Part shown: positions 8,835 to 17,655 of the stretch, in pieces | Numbering within the stretch: the stretch's first letter is position 1 | How the letters are laid out: each line of letters opens with the position of its first letter | NCBI GenBank assembly: GCA_039809405.1 | Contig: JBDHUX010000008.1 | Coordinates: forward strand, 1 to 18,753 | DNA: 18,753 bases | From: JBDHUX01 sp039809405 | Lineage (GTDB): Bacteria > Patescibacteriota > Gracilibacteria > Absconditabacterales > Absconditicoccaceae | Direction: 5' to 3' | Position numbers and translations under genes: made by a program | The notes under the pieces: model-generated | The model's database searches: none | Told to the model about the DNA's origin: nothing | Seen by the model: the letters and a program-made list of their open reading frames with translations, nothing else

Positions 8835-8862
8835 TTGCAATTTGCTATAAAAAAAATATAAA
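8835..8862 (+). promoter_or_regulatory. Promoter of small RNA unit 1
   Basis: TTGCAA at 8835-8840, 16-base spacer, TATAAA at 8857-8862. The box and its flanks (aaaaaatctcttgcaat) are repeated at the second unit. Confidence 0.6.
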
Positions 8863-8868
8863 CTAGGT

Positions 8869-8948
8869 GTAGTTTTCTTGTATGTCTCTCAAAAGAGAGA
8901 GACATTGAGACCCTTAGTCTTTAGAGCCCGTTTTACGGGCTCTTTTTT
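8869..8948 (+). ncRNA. Candidate small RNA, unit 1
   Basis: A promoter at 8835-8862 and a strong terminator at 8923-8948 define a transcript of about 80 bases with no credible open frame. Inside is a 9-bp hairpin (ATGTCTCTC at 8882-8890, loop aaaaga, GAGAGACAT at 8897-8905), then a small AGAC/GTCT hairpin, then the terminator. I recognise no known RNA family. It could instead be a leader whose downstream gene was lost. Confidence 0.5.
8923..8948 (+). terminator. Rho-independent terminator, unit 1
   Basis: Stem AGAGCCCG / CGGGCTCT with a five-base loop, followed by six T. Strongest terminator in the window; GC-rich against an AT-rich background. Confidence 0.85.
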
Positions 8949-8963
8949 GTCATAAAAAATCTC

Positions 8964-8991
8964 TTGCAATATTATACATAAAAAATATAAA
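8964..8991 (+). promoter_or_regulatory. Promoter of small RNA unit 2
   Basis: TTGCAA at 8964-8969, 16-base spacer, TATAAA at 8986-8991, the same layout and flanks as unit 1 (box-to-box distance 129 bases). Confidence 0.6.
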
Positions 8992-8997
8992 TTCTAG

Positions 8998-9051
8998 TTC
9001 ATAATAAAAGTTTTAAGCATTATTGAGAGCCCGTTTTTGCGGGCTCCTTTT
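8998..9051 (+). ncRNA. Candidate small RNA, unit 2
   Basis: A second promoter-terminator unit giving a transcript of about 54 bases. It has an AT hairpin (ataat...attat, about 9001-9023) before the terminator. The terminator stem is the same as that of unit 1, while the sequence between differs, so the units look like diverged tandem copies. Confidence 0.45.
9025..9051 (+). terminator. Rho-independent terminator, unit 2
   Basis: Stem GAGCCCG (9027-9033) / CGGGCTC (9040-9046), short T-rich loop, then CTTTT. Confidence 0.8.
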
Positions 9052-9273
9052 ACTTATTGGAAATCTTATTATATAGAAAGATATATTGCAATTTATCATT
9101 AAATAAAATCAATATAGAAGAGTAGATACTTGATTAAAAAATAAATACTTGATCGCGTATCAAAGTAAAAATACATATATTTTTTTTATCAATCTAACGA
9201 TTTTATCATCAATTTTTTTATAATTTACTTTTTATATAGATTGTTATTTTGATATAAATATCAAAAAAAAGTA

Positions 9274-9302
9274 TTGCAATCGTGATATAAGATAAATATA
9301 AT
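9274..9302 (+). promoter_or_regulatory. Promoter of the SIMPL-domain gene
   Basis: TTGCAA at 9274-9279, 17-base spacer, TATAAT at 9297-9302, leaving a leader of about 68 bases. Bases 9052-9273 hold no gene that I can see: only T-rich and A-rich tracts and a further lone TTGCAAT at 9086-9092 without a good -10 box. Confidence 0.55.
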
Positions 9303-9376
9303 ATAATGTAGATTATACAGATTATATTATATATCCATAATAATTTAATGAATTTATATCATTATAAAACCCCCAA

Positions 9377-10141
9377 ATGAACAACAACATCCGAAATGCT
9401 ATCATTGTTTGAGTTGCTATAGCACTTGCTTGATTTTTTATATCGTCTAGATGATTTGATGTCCCATCATCTACTACAGTCTGAAACAATCCTATAGTAA
9501 CAGATGGTATCTCAGTAAATGGTGACGGTAAGGTATATGCATCGCCAGACATACTGATAGCCAATGTAGGCATAACAGAAAATGCTCCAACTACAAAAGA
9601 AGCACTTGCAAACACAAATAATAAAGTAAAACAAATTATAGAAATTGCAACTGCAGAGTGAATAAATCAAAAAGATATCCAAACTACTAACATCTCTATG
9701 TATCCGCATTATAACTATATCAACAATAATTCTAAGATAGATGGCTATGATAGTACGCAAAATTTATCTATTAAAATTAAAAAACTTGATACAGTAGCTA
9801 CTATACTTGATAAATTGTCATCTGTGGAAGGTTTACAAATCCAAAACACATCATACGACATTGATAATAAAGACAAGATTTATGAACAAGCAAGAGAGTT
9901 GGCTTATCAAAAAGCTAAATCAAAAGCAAAACAACTCGCTGAACTCGCTTGAGTAAAACTTGGTAAAGTTATCTCTATAACAGATGTGAGCATGGACAAC
10001 TCTTATCCACCGGTTTATCCTATGTATGATCGCCAAGAGGTAATGGGTATGTGATGAGCTAGCTCTGATAGCGCTTCTCCTATAGCTCCCGGCGAGATGG
10101 TATTTGATATGAGCGTAAGTGTCGTATATAGTATAGACTAA
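9377..10141 (+). CDS. SIMPL-domain (DUF541) membrane-anchored protein
   Basis: A 254-residue protein. Residues about 8-24 (AIIVGVAIALAGFFIS) form an uncleaved membrane anchor or signal segment, followed by a short linker and the SIMPL/DUF541 domain: ISVNGDGKVYASPDILIANV (the SV.G.G.V...PD.A.....V start of the family), INQKDIQTTNISMYPHYNYI (the KDIQTSNISL.P.Y motif), then an ELAYQKAKSKAKQLAELAG helix followed by VKLGKVISITD. All match the usual family order and length. UGA Gly at VGVA, LAG and LAGVKLG. Family members sit outside the cytoplasmic membrane; their function is poorly defined (YggE is linked to oxidative stress). Start ATG 9377 gives the anchor. Confidence 0.9.
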
Positions 10142-10212
10142 TCTATATTCGCTTTACTGTAACTATAAGAAAATAATAGGATTTTCTTGCAGAGAGGTCA
10201 TGGCATATTCAT

Positions 10213-10240
10213 TTGACAAATAGGTGCTTTTATTTATATT
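10213..10240 (+). promoter_or_regulatory. Promoter of the 74-residue gene
   Basis: TTGACA at 10213-10218, 16-base spacer, TATATT at 10235-10240; leader of about 60 bases. Confidence 0.55.
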
Positions 10241-10307
10241 TTAGTGTGTTGTTAATTACACCACAAATTTTACAAATGTTATTATATTTATTATTTACAA
10301 TTTACAA

Positions 10308-10532
10308 ATGAGCAACAAACGAGAGACTTTATCGCAACCAAGTTTAGAGAGTATGCAATATTGTCTTTTAGAACAGAAATGAGAAGAAAATCTATATAAG
10401 TTTACCTGAACAAAAAAGGCGTCATGAGAACTTATGCATCTAATATGAACTGCAGAAGAGCTAAATAGTATTATTTGAGAACAGGTAGTAGCTATCACTA
10501 TTGATTTGAATTGTTCGCAGTCAGAAGACTAA
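10308..10532 (+). CDS. Small hypothetical protein, 74 residues
   Basis: A short frame from ATG 10308 to TAA 10530-10532 with six UGA glycines, preceded by a good promoter, which argues that it is a real gene. It starts MSNKRETLSQPSLESMQYCL and ends VVAITIDLNCSQSED; it is hydrophilic, acidic at the end, has two cysteines and no membrane segment. No family recognised. It stands alone between the SIMPL gene and the first of the paired paralogues. Confidence 0.65.
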
Positions 10533-10617
10533 TTACATGTCGGTTGTATTTATTTTTTTGTTGATATTTACTTAATTATTTTTTTGGTGCCTCTTGTGAT
10601 GAGGATTTTGTTGTAGT

Positions 10618-10646
10618 TTGACAAATAAACTATCAATGATTATAAT
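10618..10646 (+). promoter_or_regulatory. Consensus promoter of paralogue 1
   Basis: TTGACA at 10618-10623, 17-base spacer, TATAAT at 10641-10646: a perfect consensus. Predicted start of transcription is about 10653, giving a leader of about 67 bases. That leader holds a 26-codon frame (10653-10733) overlapping the gene start. Confidence 0.75.
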
Positions 10647-10719
10647 AGTGTTATGAAAAATTGTGATTTACTAATGTATAACGATATTTGGTTATTTATT
10701 AACTACAACTGCTTGCCCA

Positions 10720-11319
10720 ATGAAACTAGATAATTCTATAAATAAAAACTTTGATAAATTTTGACTACATGGGAGAAGTGATCAACTATCTCCATCTATT
10801 GCAGGTATATTGGAAGATATAGGCAAAGATCAGCAGAAATTGCTGTGATATGCAAAGGAATTAGCTCTTACAAGTGATTATGCTTTCAAAGATTATGTGT
10901 CTTGAGAGGAAAATACTGATAGTTTCAGAGATAGAAATAAAGAAGCAAAAGATAACTTCCTTAAATTATTTGAGAAAAAATATAGTGGAGCGGTGCTAAC
11001 TACAGATGATGGGCAAATTTTGAGACTTGAAGATAGTGGTGTCAAATTTACATCCAATAGTAATATATATGATCTGTATTTTGTGTTGGATGGTGCACAC
11101 CTATTTTATGATAAATACTATACTTTCAAAAGTGGATGAAAATCCACTCCTATATATCAAGAGTATATCATACACCATCCATGATATGTAGATGGTATGA
11201 ACACTCAGTTTAAATTTGATGAAAAAAGCAAAAAATTGCTTGAAGAGATGCTATCTTACAACAATAATACTGATTTATTTCAAAACTATCGGATATCTAC
11301 TTTTGACGACGATAAGTAG
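10720..11319 (+). CDS. Unknown protein, paralogue 1 of a duplicated pair
   Basis: A 199-residue cytoplasmic-looking protein of unknown family, closely similar to the protein at 17656-18249: after about 38 diverged N-terminal residues the two share most positions, including LLGYAKELALTS, EDSGVKFTSNSNIYDLYFVL, YYTFKSGG, PIYQEYIIHHPGYVDGMNTQ and LEEMLSYNNN. UGA glycines occur at the same sites in both. Start at ATG 10720 matches the start of paralogue 2 (both MKL). Each copy has a perfect consensus promoter and a similar terminator, so each is a free-standing unit. It lies just upstream of the giant HD/ART gene. A role as an immunity or accessory protein for that neighbour is a guess from position only. 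Confidence 0.8.
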
Positions 11320-11347
11320 TTCTATATATGGATAATTCAAATTCCTA

Positions 11348-11378
11348 CTCTTTTGTGATATGAGCAAGAGGGTTTTTT
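11348..11378 (+). terminator. Terminator of paralogue 1
   Basis: CTCTT at 11348-11352 pairs with AAGAG at 11366-11370, followed by GG and six T. The T-run and the next bases (11372-11389) are identical to 18306-18323 after paralogue 2. Confidence 0.6.
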
Positions 11379-11429
11379 CTTTGCAAAATAAGCCTTTAAT
11401 CGCATAAAGTAAAAAAGATAGAACAAAAT

Positions 11430-11458
11430 TTGACAAAACAAGTACTTTTGATTATAAT
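11430..11458 (+). promoter_or_regulatory. Consensus promoter of the giant gene
   Basis: TTGACA at 11430-11435, 17-base spacer, TATAAT at 11453-11458; predicted start about 30 bases before the TTG start codon. Confidence 0.75.
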
Positions 11459-11493
11459 AAGATCGTAGTATTTATGTTTTTATATTTATACTT

Positions 11494-13422
11494 TTGGCGA
11501 CAAATAAAAAACAGATCCTTCTATCTACATTGGATAAACTGAAACCATACTCTGATGATGCTATCGGTTTATATGATTTTATTGAAAGTGATTTTTGTAC
11601 TGAAAGTATGCAAGACAATATTGCAAGATATCTACTTAGTTATATACATACATTACCAAGAGTAGACTATGAAAAAATATATCATCAACAATCTGAAGAT
11701 ATGAGGCAAGCAGATATCAAAAAAGCTGATGATATACTAAAAAAATTACTTGATGAATCTCTAGAACAAGAATCTAATACAAATGATCTTCTGCAACCCA
11801 AAGAGATTGTTAGTGAGAGCACAAACATAAAAATATATCAAGAGTTAGGTAGATTTGAACTGAAAAACTTCATACTACCATCATTGGATTATCAAGAGTG
11901 ATATGCTCATAGTGCTATTATCAAACTCGTAAACTGGTATGAGCAGTATCTATGATCTACGAAATCTAATCAACTTAAATCATCCCTCAAAACTCAAAAT
12001 AAGTTTAAAACCGATCCTGATTCTTATGTAAGGTATGAGGTAGCTAAGCAAGCTATACAAAAATACAGTGAATTACTTTACCAGAAAAAAGATCAAGTAT
12101 TGATCAAATATAAACGATCCGATGAGAAATATGAATCAGAAACAAAAAAGCTTATCAAGGTCAACGAGCTATTACAAAATGAATTTCCAAATGCTCAGAA
12201 ATACCAAGAGCAACTTTCTAAATATAATCAGGACATAGAAGTCATAAGTAAGAAACATAGATATGATAAGCCTGGTATATACGAAAAACATGCAAAACTA
12301 TACAAAAAATACGAAGAAGAGATAAAAGAGTCGGTTGATTTTGCTGAAGTTGAGAAAGCTAAAAAAATAATTGTAGACGTAGATAGTATCACAGACGAGG
12401 AATCTATGAAAAGATATATGAAAAGCTATCAAGTAATGTTACAATCAAACAATACCATAAATAGTCTACAAGAAAAATATTGACCCTTGATGCTCAAGTG
12501 ATTTATAAACTATAATAAAGATATACAAAAAGTTAATAGCAAATATGGACAGACTAATCTTACCAAGATGATCGACTATCTCTCAGATTATGATGCACAA
12601 TTCAAAAATGCCATAAAGAATAACGGTATCGATCTATCAACTCTACAAAAGATAAATAAAGATCTCACCAACTTAAACTACTTTAGTAATGGTAAAAGTA
12701 TAGCTTCTTTACGAAATAGAGTCATAGTAGATCCTGGTAACAAAAACAATAATCATATGCGAGGATGAGTAGTGATAGATCAACAAGAAAAAAAAATCAA
12801 ACAGGATAAGATAGATGCATTCTACACATTTTTGAAGGTAGCATCTCCAACTTTATACAATATACTAAATATAACCACATGAGCTTGGAATTGACTTATA
12901 GATGCTACTTTATGAACATGAAGCAGTATAGGTATGTTGATCATGTCACTACGAAAAAGTGATGACGAATTAAAAGCTTCTATGGACCTCAAACAATCTT
13001 TCGATAACTTTTTCAAGATATCTAGATCTACAAGTATGAGCGAGCCACTGATCCAACATTCACAAGACGGCGAGACCAGTTGGAATTGGACTGTAGATAA
13101 TGCACCATGAGAAGTGGCAAATGCTATGGCTCATATGTTTGTATTGATAGAGTGATGATGAGTCATATCTAAGTGAATCACCAAAGTTGCTTGAGAAGGT
13201 ATTATCATGGCAAATACAAGCTCCAAAATTTGATTATTTTCTAATTCTATGATACAAAGTGTATGAAATAACTTCATAGAAGCAAAAAAACAATGACTTG
13301 GAAATAGAGAAGCATACGTATACTCTATGATGAGTTCTATATCTTGATCTGCATTAGAGCTGATTTCTCCAAATAATCTTTTGATGGGTAATCGATCAAA
13401 TATTATAAAAAATCTAGCATAA
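11494..13422 (+). CDS. Giant HD/ART protein, N-terminal part (ends at in-frame TAA)
   Basis: Reads 642 codons from TTG 11494 (no ATG or GTG lies upstream in frame after the TAA at 11458) to TAA at 13420-13422. Residues 1 to about 430 are mostly charged, predicted helical, with coiled-coil character (KKLIKVNELLQNEFPNAQKY, KLYKKYEEEIKES). From about 460 the protein becomes glycine-rich and hydrophobic (NITTGAWNGLIDATLGTGSS, FVLIEGGGVISKGITKVAGE), ending in NNFIEAKKQGLGNREAYVYS, a pattern like that in large phage structural or internal virion proteins. The same frame continues beyond the TAA as plausible protein, so the stop (TAATCG; CAA would give Gln) probably splits one 1,470-codon gene. It has its own consensus promoter. 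No family is recognised for the N-terminal half. Confidence 0.75.
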
Positions 13423-13464
13423 TCGGAATGAAAAAAGAGATTGACATGATTATTCATAAAACAT

Positions 13465-15906
13465 ATGGTTAAGGAAGTTGGTGAAGAAAATATACAAGAG
13501 TCTTTGCAAACTATAGTACAAAAATCCATCAATGGATACCTAAATAACGAACGACAAGCAACCTTTGATGATAAGTTTACATGGCAAGATTTTGCAAATA
13601 CTGCCCTATTAACTACTTTAATCACTAGTATAGTTAGTATAAGAGGTGCACATCAGCAAGCAAATATGGATGCCTGATTAGACCAAGATGGTAGGAATAG
13701 ACTCATATCAGATATAGTATCAAACCAAATTCTATATCTTCAGACTATGAGCTCACTCAATAATATCATAGACTGAGGGGTAAAAGTAAATATAGTAAGT
13801 ATAGACACTGCACTATCATTGAAACAAGAATTAGAATCTGCCAAAAAAGGTCACGACCTTTTACAGTCTCATACAAAACAAGTCCAACAAAATATAGAAA
13901 ATGAAGATGTGCCAGATGTTGTGGAGGGTTTGAAGAGAGCGGAAGAAAACAATAATACAAGCATCAACTATTTTGATTGAAAAAAATCTAGATTTGAACT
14001 TACAGAAACTCAAACTCGTGAAAACAGCGCTATGATGGATAAGGTCGTTGCAGAAATAACGCCAGAAAACCAATCTCAAAAACTACAAGAGCTGAGAGAG
14101 ACTATTGCAGCACAATATGAACAATATACAGGCAAGAAGTTGTCATTCACTGATGAACAGTTATTATCTCTTATGGATGCACATGAGCAAGATGGTATAT
14201 TGTGAGAATTAACAAGCTGACAGTTGAGGGTAAAAGTAAAGATACTTGCTGAAACTATCGCCGATCCAGAAGTGAGGAGATTTTTGTTGGAAGCTGGGTT
14301 TAGTGGGAGTATTGGCACCTTTTTAGGTAAGTTATTTTGACAGAGGTGACAACCTGAAAGTGCTCAGACTAAAACAGAGAATGGTGTAGAAAAAAAGCAT
14401 AATATTGATTGACTAAACACTTTGATTAAGGAATTTGACGCTATTCAAGATAAATCTTTTAACGGTTTATATAAAGCATTCATAGAAGATATAAGATCTG
14501 ATACCAGTTATAAAGACATATTTGATTCTTCTGTTGGTGTACCTGATTTATGACACGAAACCCTTAGACGTCATACTTCCCTAGTACTTAATAAATTTGC
14601 AGAAGTAGAAAGTGAATATATCATAAAAGATGAATATAAAGACTTGATAAAAAAAATGATACTCATCCACGACATACCAAAAGTATTCGCATTAAAAATG
14701 GGATTAGAAAAATCAGATCAACACACTATAGCAAAAGCAATAATTCCATCAATACTAGATTCACTAGATATCACATGAGCTGAAAAAGAGATTATGAATT
14801 TTATGCTTTGTAATGATGTGATTTGAGAGACCATTCAAGGTACACTCACCACAGAAAAGTATAATAACTATAAACAGAAAATATATAAACTTAGCAGGAC
14901 TGCAAACATAGGGGTTCAAACTCTATTTGAAATGCAGCTTTTATTCTATAATTCTGATGCCGGTTCTTATGCTTTTTTAAAACACATATTTTATGATTGG
15001 AGTAGTACAAAATCGTATGAAAAGTTTTTTATGAATTTAGATCCTAGCTTGAAACGCTTTTGAGAGATTCGAAATGAGTCAATCCACATACAAGAATCAT
15101 ATAAGGTAGGGACACCATTAGAATATTATGGTAAGATTAAAACATTTGTGGATGGGTTGTCTATAGAAGAAAAAAAATATTTATTCCGTGAGATAATAAA
15201 TACCACTAGAACTTATGGTGTTACGAGTATGAAGAAAGTGAGTGCATCTATGAATTCATCTGAATACTGAGCTTGGTCTCTTGGGTTATATGCTGGAGAA
15301 TTGTCTGGCATGTACAATTCTTTCAATAGGTGAGTAATTGACGAAAATGTGTGCTATAGCCAACTCTATATTCTTAGTTATTTATGAGATTTATTTTTAA
15401 AAAAAGCTCGACTTGAGGATAAAGTTTTTGATAATTATGTCCAACACAAACTACTATATAGAGATATTACTCTAAAGTCTGATAGTAAGTTATTTGATGA
15501 GATAGTCTCATTAAATCCCGGCGACATATATAGTGATAAGTGATACTTTTCCACGACTGAATTTGCTAAAATATCTATCTGAGAATATTACAACCCTTAT
15601 AGAGGTATGCCTATAGATGAACTAGAAGAAAAACTTAGGAATATAAAAAATGAATCCCATAATCAAAAATATAATGATGAGATCAATATTGGCAAAGCTA
15701 TTTCAGCCGATAAGGATGGTACATATGCTATTAAATTTATTGTGACAAATTCTCATTCTTGAGTCAAAATAGATCAGTATGTGAGTACATATCATACAGA
15801 TAAAGAAACTGAAGTACTTTTCTTGCCTGGTACAGAATGGAAAGTTTTAAGAAAAAAAATAGATGAAAACAAAAAAACTATTTTGATTACAGTAGAGCAA
15901 ATATAA
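13465..15906 (+). CDS. Giant HD/ART protein, C-terminal part with HD-like and ADP-ribosyltransferase domains
   Basis: First ATG after the in-frame TAA; the same frame is open from 13423, and MVKEVGEENIQESLQ continues the phage-like helix pattern from before the stop. Numbering for the joined protein: coiled coil about 776-822; HD-like domain with GHETLRRHTSLVLNKF (H1021, H1027) and ILIHDIPKV (H1059-D1060); then a helical region; then a C-terminal ADP-ribosyltransferase-like domain about 1300-1470: LLYRDITL (R1323), GDIYSDKGYFSTTEFA (S1353-T-T), and KETEVLFLPGTEWKV (E1438-x-E1440). Arg, STT and E-x-E in this order are the marks of the R-S-E class of mono-ADP-ribosyltransferases, and E-x-E suggests arginine targets. 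Several key glycines are UGA. Such mixtures occur in phage and plasmid polyvalent proteins and in toxins. No signal peptide seen. Confidence 0.75.
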
Positions 15907-15925
15907 AATCTGCTTTCTTCATTTA

Positions 15926-15954
15926 CAAAATCAGTTTATTTTTATATCATCATA
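15926..15954 (+). repeat. 29-bp direct repeat, left copy
   Basis: Identical over 29 bases to 18318-18346. It begins caaaatcagtttattt and ends catcata. Lies 19 bases after the giant gene and before the AbiE pair. Apart from this repeat and the abiEi promoter, 15907-16108 holds nothing I can assign. Confidence 0.8.
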
Positions 15955-16043
15955 CCTTTTGCACAAAGATATGCATATTGCAAGTCTAATTAAGGAAATG
16001 AAATGATATATACCAACTCTCATCCAGAAAATCCACTTTTTTC

Positions 16044-16071
16044 TTGCATTTCTCTAAAAAATCAATATATT
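16044..16071 (+). promoter_or_regulatory. Promoter of the AbiE operon
   Basis: TTGCAT at 16044-16049, 16-base spacer, TATATT at 16066-16071; leader of about 31 bases. AbiEi antitoxins are known to repress their own promoter in studied systems, but I see no clear operator repeat here. Confidence 0.5.
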
Positions 16072-16108
16072 TCTCTTATTCATATTTTTATATGAAAAAA
16101 AGAAACAA

Positions 16109-16729
16109 ATGAATTTTAGACAATTTGAACAACTCTTTGATCATAAGTACCCCCTATCCGTGCAGCAAATAAGATTACAGGAGAGAAATTTTGCATGACA
16201 ACAACTCCATATCTGGGAGCAAAAGTGACGGTTACATCATCTGAGGAGATGACGACGAATTTTTCCGCAAATAACTCAGTATTATGGCTATCAGACTGCT
16301 CTAGCAAATACGATGTACGAACCGTCATATATTAGCCTAGAACGAGCACTGAGATACTACAACCTCATCCCTGAGTGAGTTTATATGATTACTTCTTGCA
16401 CCAGTAAGAAAACGCAACAATTTGATACGAAGTTTGGTACTTTTAGTTATCGTTCACTAGTTCCTCGTTTATTATTTGGATATGAGACACAGACTATAGG
16501 AGATTATGATACGATCCGCATAGCGACACCAGAGAAAGCACTATGCGACTATATCTATCTGCATCCAGAATTGAGTTGAGTTGAAGATTTTGAAGAGATG
16601 AGGATCAACATCTTGGTACGACAAGAGATAACATCATCAGAAAGACTACTACAATACGCTCTCTCTTATCCCAAGAAAACACAAAGAAATATACAATTTT
16701 TTTTAGATTATATAAACTCCACATCATAA
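16109..16729 (+). CDS. abiEi: Type IV toxin-antitoxin, AbiEi-family antitoxin
   Basis: A 206-residue protein. N-terminal winged-helix part: MNFRQFEQLFDHKYPLSVQQ, then QLHIWEQKG followed by LHHLRRG, where relatives read a WxxKGY...RW(Y) pattern. The C-terminal domain is well matched: TMYEPSYISLERALRYYNLI, PEGVYMITSCTSKKTQQFDT, FGTFSYRSL, and IRIATPEKALCDYIYLHPEL. The codon after RRG, where relatives have Trp, is CGA (16253-16255), and a CGG (16229) sits at an aromatic position; both support reading them as Trp. Known role: antitoxin and autorepressor, with no direct contact to the toxin in studied AbiE systems. The stop overlaps the start of abiEii by one base (TAATG), so the two are translationally coupled. 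Start ATG 16109 agrees with the family N-terminus. Confidence 0.93.
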
Positions 16730-17511
16730 TGTTTGAACTCAAACAAATCCTTGCCTATTATCCACCAAGTTTGCATGACAACAAAGAACATATTCTCAGA
16801 GAGTATCTCCAATACAAGATTCTGAAGATTATTTTTTCTTCGAAACGATGAAACAAACTCAGATTTATTGGTGGTACTGCACTCAGGATCATTTATGGAA
16901 ATAGTAGATTTTCTGAAGATATTGATTTTGATAATGATGGTAGTATGAGTTTTGAAGAGTTTGATCTCCTTGCCAAACATATCCAGAAAGACTTGGAATT
17001 ACAATGACTTACTGTCCGTATGAGAACTATAAAAAAGTGAGCATTCCATTGTCATATTAGCATCCCCGAATTACTCTACAGCAATCATCTTGCTCCTATG
17101 AAGAATCAAACAATACTTATCCAAATAGATACGGTTGCACAGTGATATAATTACAAGCCAAAGCATTATCATCTCACTAAATTTGATATACAGACAGATA
17201 TTTTGACTATATCTCCATCATTATTATTGGCACAAAAGATATATACTGCCTTTGAGAGAAAGAGAACAAAAGGAAGAGATTTTTTTGATATCGTATTTTT
17301 ATTATGATTGACACAACAACCAGACTATCGTTATCTTGAGCAAAAACTTGGTATTAGTGATCCAATAGCGGTCAAAAACTATCTTCTTACAAGATCACAA
17401 TGACTTGATCTTCTAGCCCTCCAGCACGATGTCCAACCATTTCTCTTTGATAGTAATAATCAATCAGTTGTCTTATTTCCACAAATTATTGAGCAGGTAC
17501 AACGAAGATAG
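16729..17511 (+). CDS. abiEii: Type IV toxin-antitoxin, AbiEii-family nucleotidyltransferase toxin
   Basis: A 260-residue nucleotidyltransferase. ILREYLQYKILKIIFSS leads into the core motif LRFIGGTALRIIYGNSRFSE with DIDFD (GG, and the two Asp of D-I-D, metal-binding). Then HLAPMKNQTILIQIDTVAQG (third Asp in IQID), LLLAQKIYTAFERKRTKGRD and FFDIVFLLG, the standard end block of the family. UGA encodes several Gly, and a CGA at 16846 sits at an aromatic position in relatives. Known role: a GTP-using nucleotidyltransferase toxin; related MenT toxins modify tRNA acceptor ends. All core motifs are intact. Downstream follows a terminator, so the operon is just the pair. Confidence 0.93.
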
Positions 17512-17547
17512 AAGTATTATATTAAAAATCCATATGAAGATAATAAG

Positions 17548-17579
17548 ACTCTTTCGTGACACAAGCGAGAGAGTTTTTT
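17548..17579 (+). terminator. Terminator of the AbiE operon
   Basis: ACTCTTTCG (17548-17556) pairs with CGAGAGAGT (17566-17574) allowing one wobble pair, followed by six T. Confidence 0.75.
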
Positions 17580-17584
17580 AGTGC

Positions 17585-17613
17585 TTGACAAACTCAACTC
17601 ATTTGATTATAAT
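17585..17613 (+). promoter_or_regulatory. Consensus promoter of paralogue 2
   Basis: TTGACA at 17585-17590, 17-base spacer, TATAAT at 17608-17613, starting right after the AbiE terminator; leader of about 36 bases. Confidence 0.75.
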
Positions 17614-17655
17614 CCCTACAACTACATTCAATTTTATATCTTTAATAAAAAAACA

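Noticed and set aside
9322..9760. Two overlapping minus-strand frames
   Set aside because: They are opposite the SIMPL-domain gene and its leader and have no support of their own.
10590..10609. Weak hairpin cctc/gagg followed by attttg after the 74-residue gene
   Set aside because: Only four base pairs and a broken T-run; not enough to call a terminator.
13131..13625. 164-codon minus-strand open frame, the longest in the standard code
   Set aside because: It lies opposite the giant gene, matches no family, and spans the TAA region only by chance; the plus-strand code-25 frame has recognisable features.
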